Positions 7,579 to 16,243 of a stretch of 33,710 nucleotides of DNA are shown piece by piece (the first letter of the stretch is position 1; each line of letters opens with the position of its first letter). This stretch comes from Chloroflexota bacterium (GTDB taxonomy: Bacteria; Chloroflexota; Dormibacteria; Dormibacterales; Dormibacteraceae). The stretch lies in the NCBI GenBank assembly GCA_005880855.1, contig VBGM01000023.1, forward strand, positions 12,613 to 46,322, read 5' to 3'. The notes under the pieces were generated by a model, which did no database searches, was not told where the DNA came from, and worked only from the letters and a program-made list of their open reading frames with translations. A program made the translations under genes and the position numbers.

Positions 7579-9579
7579 GTGGTCCGGGTGAAGTTCCGGT
7601 ACTCCCGGTGGGACGGCACCCAGCGCCTCGACGACCTCGACGCGGGCGACGTCCTCGACGCCCTGTCGGACGACCTCATGAACTACGGCGACCTCAACGC
7701 AGCGCTGCAGCGTCTGCTGCGTTGGGGCGCACCGAACATGCCCGGGCTGGAGCAGCTGCTCAAGCAGCTGCGGGAGGCGCGCGAGCGCGAGCTGGGCCGC
7801 TACAACCTCGACTCCACCGTCGAGCAGCTGCGCCAGGAGGTGCAGGACGTCATCGACACCGAGCGCGGCGGTATCGAGCGGCGCCTGAATGAGGCAGCAA
7901 CGCCCGAAGCCAAGAAGCTGATGGAGCGGATAGCCAGGCAGCGGCGCGATCAGCTCGACCGGCTCCCCGACGACCTCGGCGGCCGTGTCAAGTCACTGCG
8001 CGATTACGAGTTCGTCGACGATGCCGCGCGCCAGAAGTTCGAAGAGCTGATGCAGCAGCTGCAGAAGCAGATGGTCGACCAGATGTTCCAGGGCCTGAAA
8101 GGTTCGATCCAGTCGATGCAGGGCCAGGACCTTTCACGCGTCCGCGACATGGTCCGCGAGCTCAACAAGATGCTCGAAGACCGGATGGAGGGCCGGACCC
8201 CCGACTTCAACGGGTTCATGGAGCGCTTCGGTGACATGTTCCCGCCCGGCATCAACAGCCTCGACGAGCTGCTCGAGCACCTGCAGCGCCAGATGGCGCA
8301 GATGCAGTCGCTCCTCCAGAGCCTCAGCCCGGAGGCGCGCGAGGAGCTGCGGCAGATGATGGACGCGCTTCTGCAGGACGACTCGCTGCGGCTCGAGCTG
8401 GCCCGGCTGTCCGGCTTCATGCAGGCGATGATGCCGCCGTCGGAGATGGCCGAGCGCTATCCGTTCTTCGGCGAAGACCCCCTATCGATGGGCGAGGCGA
8501 TGGGTCTGATGGAGCGGCTGCAGCAGATGGATCGTCTCGAGTCACAGCTCGAGCGCGGGAGCTTTCGGCCCGACGACGTCGACCGCTCGCTCGCTCAGGA
8601 GCTGCTCGGCAATGAGGCCAGGCAAGCCCTCGACCAGCTGCGCAAGCTCACAGAGATACTCGAGAAGGCCGGCTATGTCGAGCGCAAGGGTCGTCGCATG
8701 GAGCTGACGCCGCGTGGCATGCGACGGATCGGCCAGTCGGCGCTGCGCGATATCTTCGACCAGCTCAAGAAGACCCGCATGGGGCAGCACCAGCTGTTTC
8801 GCGGCGGCATCGGCAACGACTCGTCGGAAGAGCTGAAGGACTACGAGTACGGCGACCCATTCCTCCTCGACCTCAAGGAGACGCTGTTCAACTCACTGGT
8901 TCGCGAAGGACCGAAGCTGCCTGTGCGTCTGGACGCCAAGGATTTCGTCGTCCATCGCACCGAGCACGTCACGCAGGCGTCGACGGTCCTGATGATCGAC
9001 ATGAGCCGCTCGATGTTCCTGCGCGGCTGTTTCCTCGCGGCGAAAAAGGTGGCCATCGCCCTGGACTCCCTGATCCGCAGCCAGTACCCCCGCGACTCGC
9101 TGTACGTCGTTGGGTTCTCCAACTATGCGGTCGAGCTCAAGCCACAGACGCTGCCGCAGCTGGCGCTCAACGACTACGTGTACGGCACCAACATGCAGCA
9201 CGGCTTCCAGCTCGCGCGCTCGCTTCTGGCCAAGCATCGAGGGAATCGCCAGATCATCATGATCACCGACGGCGAGCCGACCGCCCACATCGACGAGGAC
9301 AACGGGCGGCCCTATTTCGCCTATCCGCCATCGTTCAAGACGATCCAGCAGACGCTGCGCGAAGTTCGGCGCTGCACCCGCGACCGCATCGTTATCAACA
9401 CCTTCATGCTCGAGCGCGGGCCATACCTGACAGAGTTCATCAACCAGATGACACGCATCAACAAAGGACGGGCGTTCTTCGTCTCGCCCGACCGGCTGGG
9501 CGAGTACATCCTGGTCGACTACGTCAGCGGCAAGCAGCGCCGGCGGGCCAGCAGCCGGCGGTCGTCGAGGATCGCCTAG
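7579..9579 (+). CDS. Large VWA-domain protein with coiled-coil, Gln/Met-rich N-terminal half
   Basis: A 666-residue cytoplasmic protein. Residues 1-400 are charged, helical and rich in Gln, Met and Leu (for example ELMQQLQKQMVDQMFQGLKG), suggesting long coiled coils. A winged-helix-like stretch follows (LTEILEKAGYVERKGRRMEL). The C-terminal 200 residues are a von Willebrand factor A domain with the MIDAS signature DMSRS at 474-478, GTNMQHG supplying the Thr, and IMITDGEPT supplying the last Asp. VWA proteins of this build usually work with a MoxR- or magnesium-chelatase-type AAA+ ATPase, but none is encoded here. The GTG at 7579 is used; a GTG at 7588 would give the N-terminus MKFRYSRWDGTQ and is equally credible. 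Substrate unknown. Confidence 0.8.
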   Translation: MVRVKFRYSRWDGTQRLDDLDAGDVLDALSDDLMNYGDLNAALQRLLRWGAPNMPGLEQLLKQLREARERELGRYNLDSTVEQLRQEVQDVIDTERGGIERRLNEAATPEAKKLMERIARQRRDQLDRLPDDLGGRVKSLRDYEFVDDAARQKFEELMQQLQKQMVDQMFQGLKGSIQSMQGQDLSRVRDMVRELNKMLEDRMEGRTPDFNGFMERFGDMFPPGINSLDELLEHLQRQMAQMQSLLQSLSPEAREELRQMMDALLQDDSLRLELARLSGFMQAMMPPSEMAERYPFFGEDPLSMGEAMGLMERLQQMDRLESQLERGSFRPDDVDRSLAQELLGNEARQALDQLRKLTEILEKAGYVERKGRRMELTPRGMRRIGQSALRDIFDQLKKTRMGQHQLFRGGIGNDSSEELKDYEYGDPFLLDLKETLFNSLVREGPKLPVRLDAKDFVVHRTEHVTQASTVLMIDMSRSMFLRGCFLAAKKVAIALDSLIRSQYPRDSLYVVGFSNYAVELKPQTLPQLALNDYVYGTNMQHGFQLARSLLAKHRGNRQIIMITDGEPTAHIDEDNGRPYFAYPPSFKTIQQTLREVRRCTRDRIVINTFMLERGPYLTEFINQMTRINKGRAFFVSPDRLGEYILVDYVSGKQRRRASSRRSSRIA

Positions 9580-9605
9580 CCAAGAAATTTCGTCCATTTG
9601 GGCTA

Positions 9606-9649
9606 GGCGGACGGCTGGGCCCGGTGCTTATCCTTAGCCTGTGTCCGCC
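9606..9649 (+). promoter_or_regulatory. Hairpin just upstream of pckA
   Basis: GGCGGAC (9606-9612) pairs perfectly with GTCCGCC (9643-9649). Next to it GGCT (9613-9616) can pair with AGCC (9636-9639), leaving a three-base bulge. It lies between the VWA stop and the pckA ATG at 9664. It may be a leader structure or terminate the upstream transcript; there is no U-tract and no known riboswitch is recognised. Confidence 0.35.
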
Positions 9650-9663
9650 AGGCAGAATCCCGG

Positions 9664-11232
9664 ATGAAAGCCGCCCCCAGCCGACCCGATCTGGGAGGGG
9701 CCCCAGGCGATTCTCCTGAGCGCCGCAACCTGAGCCCCGCCGCCCTGTACGAGCACGCGATCCGGCGGGACGAGGCCGTGATCGTGTCCACGGGGGCGCT
9801 CACGGCCGAGACCGGCAAGCACACGGGCCGATCGCCCAAGGACAAATTCTTCGTCAAGGAGCCGACCAGCCGCGACGCCATCTGGTGGCACCCGGGCAAC
9901 CAGCCCATCTCCACTTCCAGTTTCGACCGGCTGCTCGCCCGCATGCAGGAGTACTCCCAAGCCAACCCGGTCTACACGAAGGACGTGTTCGCATGCGCCG
10001 ACCCGCGCCACCGCCTTCGCGTGCGCGTGATCTCCGAGTTCGCCTGGCACAGCCTCTTTGCGCACAACCTGTTCATCCGGCCCAATGCCGACGAGCTGCG
10101 CGGCTTCGAACCCGATTTCACAGTCATGGCGCTGCCCTCCGTCAAGGCCGACCCCGCTCAGGATGGGACGCATAGCGAAACGTTCATCCTCGTCCACCTC
10201 GGGCGCCGCATGGTTCTCATCGGCGGAACCGAATACGCGGGCGAGATCAAGAAGTCGATCTTCACCGCACTCAACTACCTGCTCCCGGCCAAGGGGGTGT
10301 TTCCGATGCACTGTTCGGCCAACGTCGACGAGGACGGTGGCGACGAGGCCCTTTTCTTCGGACTCAGCGGAACCGGCAAGACCACGCTGTCGGCCGATCC
10401 CAAGCGGCGCCTGATCGGCGACGACGAGCACGGCTGGAGCGACTCGGGAGTATTCAACTTCGAGGGTGGCTGCTACGCGAAGACGATCCGGATTCATAAG
10501 GAGTCCGAGCCCGAGATCTACGCCGCGGTGGAAAGCTTCGGCACGATTCTCGAGAACGTCGTGTACGACCCGCGCACGCGTGTGCCGGACTACGACTCAG
10601 ACGAGAAGACGGAGAACACCCGCGCCGCCTACCCGGTGGACTTGATTCCGAACGCAGTTCTGTCCGGCATCGGCGGCCATCCGCGGAACGTCATCTTTCT
10701 TTCTGCCGACGCGTATGGCGTCCTGCCTCCGGTGGCTCGCCTCGACGACGACCAGATTCGCTTCTATTTCCTCTCTGGCTACACGGCCAAGGTCGCCGGA
10801 ACCGAGCGTGGTGTGACCGAGCCCGAGCCGATCTTCAGCACATGCTTCGCCGCCCCGTTCCTCGTGCTGCCGCCGGAGACGTACGCCGACATGCTCATCG
10901 ACCGTGTCAACCGCCACCACGCCCAGGTTTGGATGCTGAACACCGGTTGGGTCGGCGGCCCTTACGGGGTCGGCAAGCGCATGTCGATCGCGCACACGAG
11001 GGCGATCGTGAGCGCGGTGGTGGAAGGCAGGCTCCGCGAGGTGCCGACCCATGTCGATCCGATCTTCGGACTGCACATTCCCGATCGGGTTCCCGCAGTG
11101 CCGGCGGAGGTGCTCGATCCGCGCGGCAGCTGGGCAGACCCTGAGGCTTACGACCGCCAGGCCCTCAAGCTCCGAAAGCTGTTCGAGGAAAACATTCACG
11201 CGATCGGCAAGAACGCCGCGACCGCTGGTTAA
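9664..11232 (+). CDS. pckA: Phosphoenolpyruvate carboxykinase (ATP)
   Basis: A 522-residue ATP-dependent PEP carboxykinase, converting oxaloacetate and ATP to PEP, CO2 and ADP at the entry to gluconeogenesis. Signatures are TGRSPKDKF near residue 55 (oxaloacetate binding), YAGEIKKSIF at 191-200, the P-loop GLSGTGKTTLS from 233, and the metal/substrate loop IGDDEHGWSD near 251. YPVDLIPNA, LSGYTAKVAGTE and NTGWVGGPYGVGKRM follow. Length and all motifs match the ATP family, not the GTP family. The GT-rich region upstream contains a hairpin but no convincing promoter. It is followed by two short-spaced plus-strand genes (SLOG protein, moaDE), so they may be co-transcribed, though no functional link is evident. 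Start is ATG 9664. Confidence 0.96.
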   Translation: MKAAPSRPDLGGAPGDSPERRNLSPAALYEHAIRRDEAVIVSTGALTAETGKHTGRSPKDKFFVKEPTSRDAIWWHPGNQPISTSSFDRLLARMQEYSQANPVYTKDVFACADPRHRLRVRVISEFAWHSLFAHNLFIRPNADELRGFEPDFTVMALPSVKADPAQDGTHSETFILVHLGRRMVLIGGTEYAGEIKKSIFTALNYLLPAKGVFPMHCSANVDEDGGDEALFFGLSGTGKTTLSADPKRRLIGDDEHGWSDSGVFNFEGGCYAKTIRIHKESEPEIYAAVESFGTILENVVYDPRTRVPDYDSDEKTENTRAAYPVDLIPNAVLSGIGGHPRNVIFLSADAYGVLPPVARLDDDQIRFYFLSGYTAKVAGTERGVTEPEPIFSTCFAAPFLVLPPETYADMLIDRVNRHHAQVWMLNTGWVGGPYGVGKRMSIAHTRAIVSAVVEGRLREVPTHVDPIFGLHIPDRVPAVPAEVLDPRGSWADPEAYDRQALKLRKLFEENIHAIGKNAATAG

Positions 11233-11244
11233 GCCTGGGCGTTC

Positions 11245-11589
11245 GTGAAGGTTGCCATCGTCGGCAGCAGGCGCTTCTCCGACCCGCAACGCGTCACCGA
11301 CTATGTGAACTCACTGGCGCCGCGGGTCTCCATCATCACCGGCAGCGCGAGCGGGGTCGATGCCGCAGCGACCAAAGCCGCACGCGCCAAGGGCATCGCA
11401 GTCCAGGTGATGCCGGCGTCATTTGACGAGCTCGCCGACGCCAGCAAGTCGGCGGCGCGCAACCAGCGGCTCATCGATGCGTGCGACGTGCTGGTCGCCT
11501 TTTGGGACGGCTCGTCCAAGGGAACGCGCTCGACCGTCGACCGCGCGCTCGGCGCCGGCAAGGAAGTCCACGTCTTCGTCGCTCATTAA
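11245..11589 (+). CDS. Small SLOG/DUF2493 (YspA-like) nucleotide-binding protein
   Basis: A 114-residue stand-alone Rossmann-like protein of the SLOG superfamily (DUF2493/YspA-type). It shows the N-terminal strand with VAIVGSRRF, the glycine-rich TGSASGVDAAA motif, RNQRLIDACDVLVAFWDG and a final GTRSTVDRALGAGKEVHVF. Relatives are predicted to bind nucleotide derivatives such as ADP-ribose or NAD products and often occur in phages and stress-response loci; no enzymatic activity can be assigned here. GTG start at 11245, twelve bases after the pckA stop, and nine bases before moaDE. This packing suggests one transcript. Family call is good, role unknown. Confidence 0.75.
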   Translation: MKVAIVGSRRFSDPQRVTDYVNSLAPRVSIITGSASGVDAAATKAARAKGIAVQVMPASFDELADASKSAARNQRLIDACDVLVAFWDGSSKGTRSTVDRALGAGKEVHVFVAH

Positions 11590-11598
11590 CATGTTCTG

Positions 11599-12321
11599 AT
11601 GGCTGTCGCGATCGCCGTGCGGGCGCGGCTATTCGCCCGCCTGCGCGAGCTGGCTGGCACCGACACTGAGAGCGTCGAGCTCCGCCTCGGCGCGACCGTG
11701 GCCGACGTATACGACGCCCTGCGAAAGCTGCACCCGAGCCTCGACCCCAATCGTGAATCGGTCCGGGCCGCGCTCAACGCTGAATTTGCTGACTGGAATG
11801 CGACAGTCGCCGACGGTGACGAGGTTGCCTTCGTCCCGCCTGTCAGCGGTGGGGTCCATGCGGTCGGCGTGTTCTTCGAGCTCACGACCGATCCCCTCGA
11901 CGCTCGGCGCCTCGAGGCGGCGGTGGCGCACAAGGGAGCCGGCGCCATCTGCACTTTCACCGGCATCGTCCGCGACAACTCTCGAGGTCGATCGGTGATG
12001 CACCTCGAGTACGAGGCCTACGCCGAGATGGCCAAGGCTGAGATGCGCAAGATCGCCGGCGAGATCGCGGCGCGCTGGCCAGAGGCGCGCGTTGCGATGG
12101 CCCACCGCACGGGCACGCTCGAGATTGGCGAAGCGTCAGTCGTGGTCTCCGTGTCGAGTCCGCACCGGGCGGAAGCGATCGACGCGTGTAGGTGGGGGAT
12201 CGACCGCCTCAAGGAGCCGGGACCGGTCTGGAAGAAGGAGCACGCGACCGACGGCACCTACTGGATCGAGGGGGACGACTCCATCAGTCTCTCACCCGGG
12301 CAACCGACACCCCGTCCCTGA
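11599..12321 (+). CDS. Fused molybdopterin synthase (MoaD-MoaE)
   Basis: A 240-residue fusion of both subunits of molybdopterin synthase, which adds two sulfurs to cyclic pyranopterin monophosphate in molybdenum cofactor synthesis. Residues 1-85 are MoaD (ubiquitin fold) ending in FVPPVSGG at 78-85, the place where free MoaD has its sulfur-carrying Gly-Gly terminus. Residues about 88-228 are MoaE, with FTGIVRDNSRG, the MAHRTGTLEIGE motif, VVSVSSPHRAEA and the catalytic-lysine region GPVWKKEHATDG. The mycobacterial fusion MoaX has this architecture and is known to be cleaved after Gly-Gly; the same is inferred here because a buried Gly-Gly cannot carry a thiocarboxylate. No other moa genes are present. 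The 3' end overlaps the convergent O-methyltransferase by 38 bp. Confidence 0.93.
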   Translation: MAVAIAVRARLFARLRELAGTDTESVELRLGATVADVYDALRKLHPSLDPNRESVRAALNAEFADWNATVADGDEVAFVPPVSGGVHAVGVFFELTTDPLDARRLEAAVAHKGAGAICTFTGIVRDNSRGRSVMHLEYEAYAEMAKAEMRKIAGEIAARWPEARVAMAHRTGTLEIGEASVVVSVSSPHRAEAIDACRWGIDRLKEPGPVWKKEHATDGTYWIEGDDSISLSPGQPTPRP

Positions 12322-12928
12322 TCGGGACCACCACGCTTTCCAGGCGCGAATCCTTCGCCACCAAATCGTTGTAGAACGCGACGTTGCGCGCTTGCTGGCT
12401 CTTCGGTTTCACGACTTCGCCCTGGCGCAGCGCGTTGTCGGCGATCAGAAGGCCGCCTCCATCGAGACGCTCCGTGCACAGGTCGAAGACCTTGCGCGTG
12501 ACGTCCTCCGAAGGAAATGAGTTGAGCAGGTCGATGAAGCAGAAATCGAAGCGAGCGGTCAGCTTCTCGAGCCCATTGACCGCGTCCTGCTCCAGCACCA
12601 AAGCCTGCTTCGCCAGTCCCGCGGCGTCGAAGTTGGAGCGGGCCCTGAGCGCCCGCTCGTGGTTGGTCTCGAAAGTCGTCAAGGTACCGCCGGAGGTCGC
12701 ACGCAACAGCCAGATGCCGCTGTAACCGGTGGCTGTCCCCAGCTCCAGAAGGCGCTTGGAGTTTGCGATGCGTACGAGTAGGCTCAAGAACGCGCCCTCG
12801 TGGGCGTCGATGATCGGGATGCCCTCCCGATGGGCCTCCTCTTCCATACGCGCGAGCACCGGGTCCCGCGGCGGGATCAGGCGGTCGAGGTATGCCTGCA
12901 GCTCGTCGCTGACCTGCACCGTGTTCAT
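12284..12928 (-). CDS. Class I SAM-dependent O-methyltransferase (CCoAOMT-like)
   Basis: A 214-residue methyltransferase of the O-methyltransferase family 3 (caffeoyl-CoA/catechol type). Seen are HEGAFLSLL before the SAM site, motif I LLELGTATGYSGIWLL near residue 60, the acidic end of the second strand (FETNHERA), FCFIDL and ADNALRQGEVV. The family usually reads DADK after the metal-binding Asp of FID; here the following residues are LLNS, so the metal site is not textbook. Last gene of a three-gene minus-strand operon: its ATG (12928) overlaps the aminotransferase stop by four bases. Its tail overlaps moaDE on the other strand. A small phenolic or hydroxylated substrate is likely but unidentified. 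Confidence 0.85.
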   Translation of the reverse strand: MNTVQVSDELQAYLDRLIPPRDPVLARMEEEAHREGIPIIDAHEGAFLSLLVRIANSKRLLELGTATGYSGIWLLRATSGGTLTTFETNHERALRARSNFDAAGLAKQALVLEQDAVNGLEKLTARFDFCFIDLLNSFPSEDVTRKVFDLCTERLDGGGLLIADNALRQGEVVKPKSQQARNVAFYNDLVAKDSRLESVVVPIRDGVSVARVRD

Positions 12929-14073
12929 GTCGCAGCTACCTCGGGGGCGAGCACTTCGAGCACTCGATCGATCTCCTCTTCAGTGTTGTAGAAATGCGGC
13001 GAGAGCCGCACGAAGTCTTGATGCGTGCGCGCGACGACATGCGCCGCCTCGAGGTCTCGCAGCACCTCCCGCGCCCGCCCGCCCGGCTTACGAAATGAAA
13101 CTATGCCGGACGACTCGGCCCGGGCCCGAGGCCATGGTTCGACCAGCTCGTAGCCGCGTCCGGCGAGGCCCTCCGCCAGCCTGGCCGAAAGGCTGAGAAC
13201 GCGCGCTTCGATCGCGTCGAGGCCGACCTCCAGCAGCAGCTCCAGGGCGGCGCCTAAAGCGGCCGTGTCCAGGATGGAGATCACCGATTCTTCGAACCGG
13301 CGCGCGGTCGGGGCCAGAGTCAGGTCGTATTCGAAGTAGCGGTCGTAGCCGACCACCGAGCAAACGCCGACGATAGGCGGCTGCAGCCGTTCGAGCAGGT
13401 CAGGCACGCAGTAGCAGAAGCCGATTCCGGGTGGGCCCATCAGCCATTTGCCCGCACCGGCCGCGCAGAAATCGATCGGCATCCGGCCCACGTCCACGCG
13501 CAGCGCGCCCGCGCTCTGCATCACGTCGACCGCAAACAAGATTTCGCGCCTCCGGCATTCCGCGCCGATGGCTTCGATATCAACACGGAATCCGTTCCAG
13601 AACTCGACGTGCGATAGCGCGACTACACGCGTTCTTGCATCCACGAGCGCGAACACCTGCTCAGGCAAGATGCGGCCTCCTTGCGGCTGCACCTGGCGAA
13701 GCTCAACGCCTTTGGCCGCCTGCGCCATCCACGGATAGACGTTGGCCGGGTACTCGCCGCGGGCCCCGACCACGTTGTCGCCTTGCTTCCAGTCCAACCC
13801 CTGCGCCAGCAAAGAGATCCCGTGCGCGGTGCTGCGGGTGAGGGCGATCGAGTCCGACGGCCCGTTGATCAGCTGCGCGACCAGGCCGCGGACGCGGTCC
13901 GCCTCGTCGTGTGCCCAGCCGGCCGGGTACGGGCGATTCACCGCCGCCCCGACGACCTGCTCGATTGAGGCCGCCACCCGCAGCGACATCGGCGACACGC
14001 CGGCGTGGTTCATGTGGATGTACCTCCCGGCAAGCGGGATGAGGTTGCGCACCTCGAGCGGATCCATAGCCAT
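12925..14073 (-). CDS. Class V PLP-dependent aminotransferase/desulfurase-like protein
   Basis: A 382-residue fold-type I PLP enzyme of aminotransferase class V (NifS/isopenicillin-N-epimerase-like group). N-terminal [30 protein letters not shown] (phosphate cup), [26 protein letters not shown] (Asp holding the pyridine nitrogen) and [15 protein letters not shown] with the Schiff-base lysine are all present. No active-site Cys loop typical of true cysteine desulfurases is evident, so epimerase, lyase or aminotransferase activity is as likely. It begins directly after the stop of the upstream unknown gene and overlaps the O-methyltransferase start by ATGA, so the three are translationally coupled. 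The exact reaction cannot be assigned. Confidence 0.85.
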   Translation of the reverse strand: MAMDPLEVRNLIPLAGRYIHMNHAGVSPMSLRVAASIEQVVGAAVNRPYPAGWAHDEADRVRGLVAQLINGPSDSIALTRSTAHGISLLAQGLDWKQGDNVVGARGEYPANVYPWMAQAAKGVELRQVQPQGGRILPEQVFALVDARTRVVALSHVEFWNGFRVDIEAIGAECRRREILFAVDVMQSAGALRVDVGRMPIDFCAAGAGKWLMGPPGIGFCYCVPDLLERLQPPIVGVCSVVGYDRYFEYDLTLAPTARRFEESVISILDTAALGAALELLLEVGLDAIEARVLSLSARLAEGLAGRGYELVEPWPRARAESSGIVSFRKPGGRAREVLRDLEAAHVVARTHQDFVRLSPHFYNTEEEIDRVLEVLAPEVAAT

Positions 14074-14520
14074 CTATCGTCGCTCCAAAAAGGCCGACAC
14101 CATGGGTTGGAGTGTCGAGATGTAGGCGTCCATGCGCTCGACGGCACCCGCCATGACGATCTCGTCCAGCTGCGCCGCCGCCAGCGTCTCGTAGAGCCGC
14201 TTCCACCCGCGATCCCATGGCTCGAGCTCGGCCCGCGGCAGGCGCGCCTTCACCTCGACCATTCGTTCGCGGAAGTAGTCGAAGGCGCGTTCGTTGGCAT
14301 CTGCCGACCCTTCGAAATGCAACCCGATCTCGAGCCGCCCGTCGCCCGTATGATGCCAGGCTTCGAAGTGGACCTCAGGGTGGCCGTAGTGGAGCTTGAG
14401 CAGGCGACTATGGCCCCGGGTCGTCTCGAACGCTCTCAACTCCTGGGGAAGCTTCGCCTTCACGCCCTTGCGCAGCCCGGAGAAGAAGTCGCTAGGAGCA
14501 AGGACGGAGGCGCGTGCCAA
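14074..14520 (-). CDS. Conserved-looking protein of unknown function, 148 aa
   Basis: I do not recognise this protein. It is a soluble 148-residue polypeptide with alternating hydrophobic and charged residues. An aromatic/histidine stretch runs from about residue 44 ([15 protein letters not shown]), then [18 protein letters not shown] and a helical C-terminal half. The His- and Glu-rich central strands are suggestive of a small beta-sheet binding fold but no family motif is certain. Start is TTG at 14520, with no better codon nearby. Its stop is followed immediately by the aminotransferase ATG, so it is the first gene of the three-gene operon. It is divergent from clpP with only 33 bp between starts. 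Confidence 0.65.
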   Translation of the reverse strand: MARASVLAPSDFFSGLRKGVKAKLPQELRAFETTRGHSRLLKLHYGHPEVHFEAWHHTGDGRLEIGLHFEGSADANERAFDYFRERMVEVKARLPRAELEPWDRGWKRLYETLAAAQLDEIVMAGAVERMDAYISTLQPMVSAFLERR

Positions 14521-14529
14521 CCGCTCGAA

Positions 14530-14535
14530 TATAAA
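14530..14535 (+). promoter_or_regulatory. Candidate -10 element of clpP
   Basis: TATAAA at 14530-14535, inside the only AT-rich patch of the 33-bp gap between the divergent unknown gene and clpP. It sits 18 bases before the clpP GTG. I see no convincing -35 at the right distance, so this is a weak call. Confidence 0.3.
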
Positions 14536-14553
14536 TCTCGTAGAGTCTCGGAA

Positions 14554-15174
14554 GTGGCGTATATCCCCACGGTCACCGAAAACGAGGGCGGCAACCGCGA
14601 GCGATCGTTCGACATCTACTCGCGCCTGCTCAAGGACCGCATCATCCTCATCGGCCGCCCCATCGACGACGTCGTCGCCAACCTGGTCGTGGCCCAGCTC
14701 ATTTACCTGGCCGCTGACGACCCCGAGAAAGAGATCCAGATCTACGTCAACTCGCCCGGTGGCGCTGTCAGCGCTGGATTCGCCATCTACGACACCATGC
14801 AGTACGTCCAGGCACCGATCTCCACGGTCTGCATCGGCCGGGCGGCAAGCTTCGGCACCGTGGTCCTCATGGCCGGCGCTAAAGGACGCCGCTTCTCACT
14901 CCCCAGCGCGACCATCCACATGCACCAGCCGCTCATCGGCGGCAAGGGCCTGCAAGGCCAGGCCAGCGACCTCGACATCCACGCTCGCGAGATCGTCCGC
15001 ATTCGGACCGTCCTCAACGAGCTCATTTCCAAGCACACCGGCCAGCCGCTGGAACGAGTCGAGCGAGACACCGATCGAGACTTCTTCCTCAACCCCGAGG
15101 AGGCGGTCGAATACGGCCTGATCGACGGGCTCATCCAGCAGACGCCGGTGCCCGTTCTGGCAGCCACCCGCTGA
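14554..15174 (+). CDS. clpP: ATP-dependent Clp protease proteolytic subunit
   Basis: A 206-residue ClpP serine peptidase that forms the barrel of the Clp protease with an AAA+ unfoldase (ClpX/ClpC, not encoded here). The catalytic triad is visible: Ser in [10 protein letters not shown], His in IHMHQPLIG and Asp in [19 protein letters not shown]. The oligomer and handle regions ([26 protein letters not shown]) are canonical. The residue after the nucleophile's Ser is Phe where most ClpPs have Met. The GTG at 14554 gives the standard N-terminus ([13 protein letters not shown]); the frame is open further upstream but that part is antisense to the neighbouring gene. The 3' end overlaps the convergent GT87 gene by 44 bp. 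Confidence 0.95.
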   Translation: MAYIPTVTENEGGNRERSFDIYSRLLKDRIILIGRPIDDVVANLVVAQLIYLAADDPEKEIQIYVNSPGGAVSAGFAIYDTMQYVQAPISTVCIGRAASFGTVVLMAGAKGRRFSLPSATIHMHQPLIGGKGLQGQASDLDIHAREIVRIRTVLNELISKHTGQPLERVERDTDRDFFLNPEEAVEYGLIDGLIQQTPVPVLAATR

Positions 15175-16243
15175 TCCGAACGCACAGGTAAGCGACCAGC
15201 AATACACCGGCTAGCGACGGCCACGGCACCGGCGTGAGGGCCGCGACGGTTGCGCCCAATGACAGCAGCAACCAGTCATGCCACCGAGCCTGGCCCCAGA
15301 TCGCCAGCGCCAGGCCCACAAGAACGAGGTCGGCGGGCAGCGCATGAGGGGCGGCAAGGACGCCACCTGCGACCAGGATCGCCGCCTGACCGTTGAATCC
15401 GTTTCTGCACTGGCGAGCCAGAATCGCCACCGCGGCAACCGTGACCAGGGTCAGCGCCGCGACCGCATACAGCTGCCATGACGCCGGCAGCAGCGTGCCC
15501 AGGTGGGGAAGGTCGACCTCGCGGCTTCCTGGCGTGATCGTCGTCCCAGTCGGCGCCAGCCAGTCGAAAACCCAGCGCGGATTCAAGACCGCCACCGACG
15601 CCCACAGCGCCACGCCTGCCGTCGCCCAGCCCGCGAGCACGTGCCATCGCCTGGCCAGCAGGAGGGCGGCGCCCAACGGCAACACCAACTGCGGTTTCAT
15701 CAGAGTCAGGCCGAGCGCAAGGCCGGCGATGTAAGGCCGATTCCGGAAGGCGAGCGCGGCGCCGATGCCAAGCGCCACGAGCCCGTCGAGCTGAGCGTTG
15801 AGCAGCAACAGTGCGGTCGGAACTGAGGCGAAGACCGGGAGTATCGCCGAGGTCGGGCGCGGCCGGGTCGCGAGGTACGTGCCAAGGGCCAGGCAGGCGA
15901 GGCCGAACAGGATCCAGGCCCGGCCGCCGAGGTCGGTGCCGAGAAGCTCGAACGGAATGGCGATGACCGCGACCCAGGCCGGCGCGAGGAACGGCAGGAT
16001 GCCGTTGATGCCAAGCGTCACCAGCGTCTTGCCGCCGGTGACCTCGAATTCGACACGCTTCTGCTGCTCCAGGTCGTAGAGGTGCCCGGGATTCTCGACG
16101 ACCAGGCGCGCGCCGGTTGCAAACGCGGGCCAGTCCGAGTTGATGACGTCGTTGGGCCCTTCGATGATCGGATAGATCACGAAGGCGACGGCGACGCCGA
16201 GCAGGGCGACCGACGCGCGCCAGTGCCATCCCGAGGGCTTCAC
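15131..16243 (-). CDS. GT87-family (DUF2029) membrane glycosyltransferase, second copy in window
   Basis: A 370-residue polytopic membrane protein with about nine to ten hydrophobic helices, beginning right after a short basic N-terminus ([17 protein letters not shown]). The first loop has [20 protein letters not shown] followed by LYD, matching the GT87 pattern also seen in the 5647-6873 protein. [11 protein letters not shown] is another typical GT87 segment. It probably transfers a sugar from a polyprenyl-phosphate donor to an envelope lipid or glycan. The GTG at 16243 overlaps the antiporter stop as GTGA; the open frame runs further upstream but that part is antiporter coding in another frame. 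Last gene of the ligase operon. Substrate unknown. Confidence 0.75.
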   Translation of the reverse strand: MKPSGWHWRASVALLGVAVAFVIYPIIEGPNDVINSDWPAFATGARLVVENPGHLYDLEQQKRVEFEVTGGKTLVTLGINGILPFLAPAWVAVIAIPFELLGTDLGGRAWILFGLACLALGTYLATRPRPTSAILPVFASVPTALLLLNAQLDGLVALGIGAALAFRNRPYIAGLALGLTLMKPQLVLPLGAALLLARRWHVLAGWATAGVALWASVAVLNPRWVFDWLAPTGTTITPGSREVDLPHLGTLLPASWQLYAVAALTLVTVAAVAILARQCRNGFNGQAAILVAGGVLAAPHALPADLVLVGLALAIWGQARWHDWLLLSLGATVAALTPVPWPSLAGVLLVAYLCVRISGWLPERAPASAG

